Below, piece by piece: positions 63,638-64,000 of a stretch of DNA of 64,000 nt. A program made the position numbers and the translations under genes. Position 1 is the first letter of the stretch, and each line of letters starts with the position of its first letter. The notes beneath the pieces were generated by a model. It was given only the letters and a program-made list of their open reading frames with translations. It did no database searches and was not told where the DNA came from. This stretch comes from an uncultured Acidobacteriaceae bacterium (GTDB taxonomy: Bacteria; Acidobacteriota; Terriglobia; Terriglobales; Acidobacteriaceae): the NCBI GenBank assembly GCA_937879855.1, contig CALFMO010000043.1, forward strand, positions 1-64,000, in the 5' to 3' direction.

Positions 63638-64000
63638 GTTCTGGTTCCGCCAGGACCCACGGCACCTCGGCATCAAACTCAAGTTGGACAATGGGATGTC
63701 CCTTGAATGGTGCTTTAAGTAAGCCAATTCGCCGAGTAAATCCCAGACTGAAGCCGGGGTTGATTTCTTCCAGATCAAAACTCCACGCCGAGGTTGTGCC
63801 GATCTGCTGGGCTGCGTCGGAGCCGCGTACTATCATGCCCACAAAGTGAAACCACCCGCCATAATGATGCTTTCCCGGCGCGATGCGGTGAGTGTGATAT
63901 ACCTCAGCTTCGCGGTCCATGGAGATTCCGAGCACTTCGAACAACCGCTTCACATCGGCTGGATAAACTTGATTTCGGGCGGCAGCGAAATTGCGACAAT
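63627..64000 (-). CDS. Hypothetical protein, 5'-truncated by the window edge
   Basis: The frame is open from 64000 down to the stop at 63627, so the true start lies outside the window. Its C-terminus overlaps the end of mdh by 11 nt. The visible part includes RNQVYPADVKRLFEVLGI, YGGWFHFVGMIVRG and IVQLEFDAEVPWVL. No family recognised; the pattern looks like a conserved cytoplasmic protein. Confidence 0.5.
   Translation of the reverse strand, partial: CRNFAAARNQVYPADVKRLFEVLGISMDREAEVYHTHRIAPGKHHYGGWFHFVGMIVRGSDAAQQIGTTSAWSFDLEEINPGFSLGFTRRIGLLKAPFKGHPIVQLEFDAEVPWVLAEPEPTH

Noticed and set aside
1..64000. CRISPR arrays, insertion sequences, integrases or phage genes
   Set aside because: I saw no regularly spaced direct repeats, transposase motifs, integrase catalytic motifs or phage structural genes. 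The tRNA scars are the only mobile-element traces.

Overview
The window looks like a chromosomal segment of an Acidobacteriota bacterium (Terriglobia/Koribacter-like). This is an inference from gene content: an ECF sigma factor of the acidobacterial/planctomycete type next to a Ser/Thr kinase with TPRs, a CadC-type winged-helix/TPR regulator, a TonB protein beside an M48 peptidase, many secreted proteins of unknown function, and dispersed repeats of the 'ACCGCAGAG' and 'GTCATCCTGAGCGGAG' kinds. No rRNA or other marker gene is present to fix the species.

Layout. Positions 1-2016 hold an HNH nuclease and a damaged restriction-endonuclease-like gene. They end at a degraded tRNA-3'-end-like sequence, preceded by a 19-bp tandem motif. 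Positions 2095-21308 form an almost unbroken minus-strand array of 14 exported or membrane proteins with tiny gaps or 4-nt overlaps: three OmpA-domain proteins sharing an unrecognised N-terminal domain, two DUF4412-like proteins, two PrsW-type intramembrane proteases, a 1075-residue transglutaminase-like membrane protein, a LolA-like protein, lipoproteins and small membrane proteins. Just upstream on the same strand lie an ECF sigma factor and its receptor-like Ser/Thr kinase (21530-24865) with a recognisable promoter. A 46-nt tRNA-Asp fragment (25208-25253), preceded by the same 19-bp motif, closes this block, so it may be an integrated island. It is my best candidate for an undescribed envelope system.

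Positions 25400-35500 carry a MarR/YceI pair with a palindromic operator, a decayed SDR gene, a 995-residue receiver/PEP-synthase-like protein, NfnAB transhydrogenase genes behind a perfect CRP/FNR-type palindrome, a PPOX oxidoreductase, an RGG-rich P-loop kinase, an isochorismatase and tRNA-Gln(CUG). Positions 35500-47500 hold a 52-codon ORF, a serine hydrolase, an NlpC/P60 peptidase, an ArsR-epimerase operon with an apparently leaderless promoter, a double cupredoxin, a winged-helix/TPR regulator, and a set with a 57-residue exported peptide followed by a multi-pass membrane protein.

Positions 47700-64000 are mostly housekeeping and transport: M48 protease and TonB, two transporters, a BadF-type sugar kinase, cytochrome c and a 2-hydroxyacid dehydrogenase diverging from a second CRP-type palindrome, a truncated GH20 gene, an aminotransferase, a bactofilin-like protein, isocitrate dehydrogenase and malate dehydrogenase. 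The last gene runs off the window.
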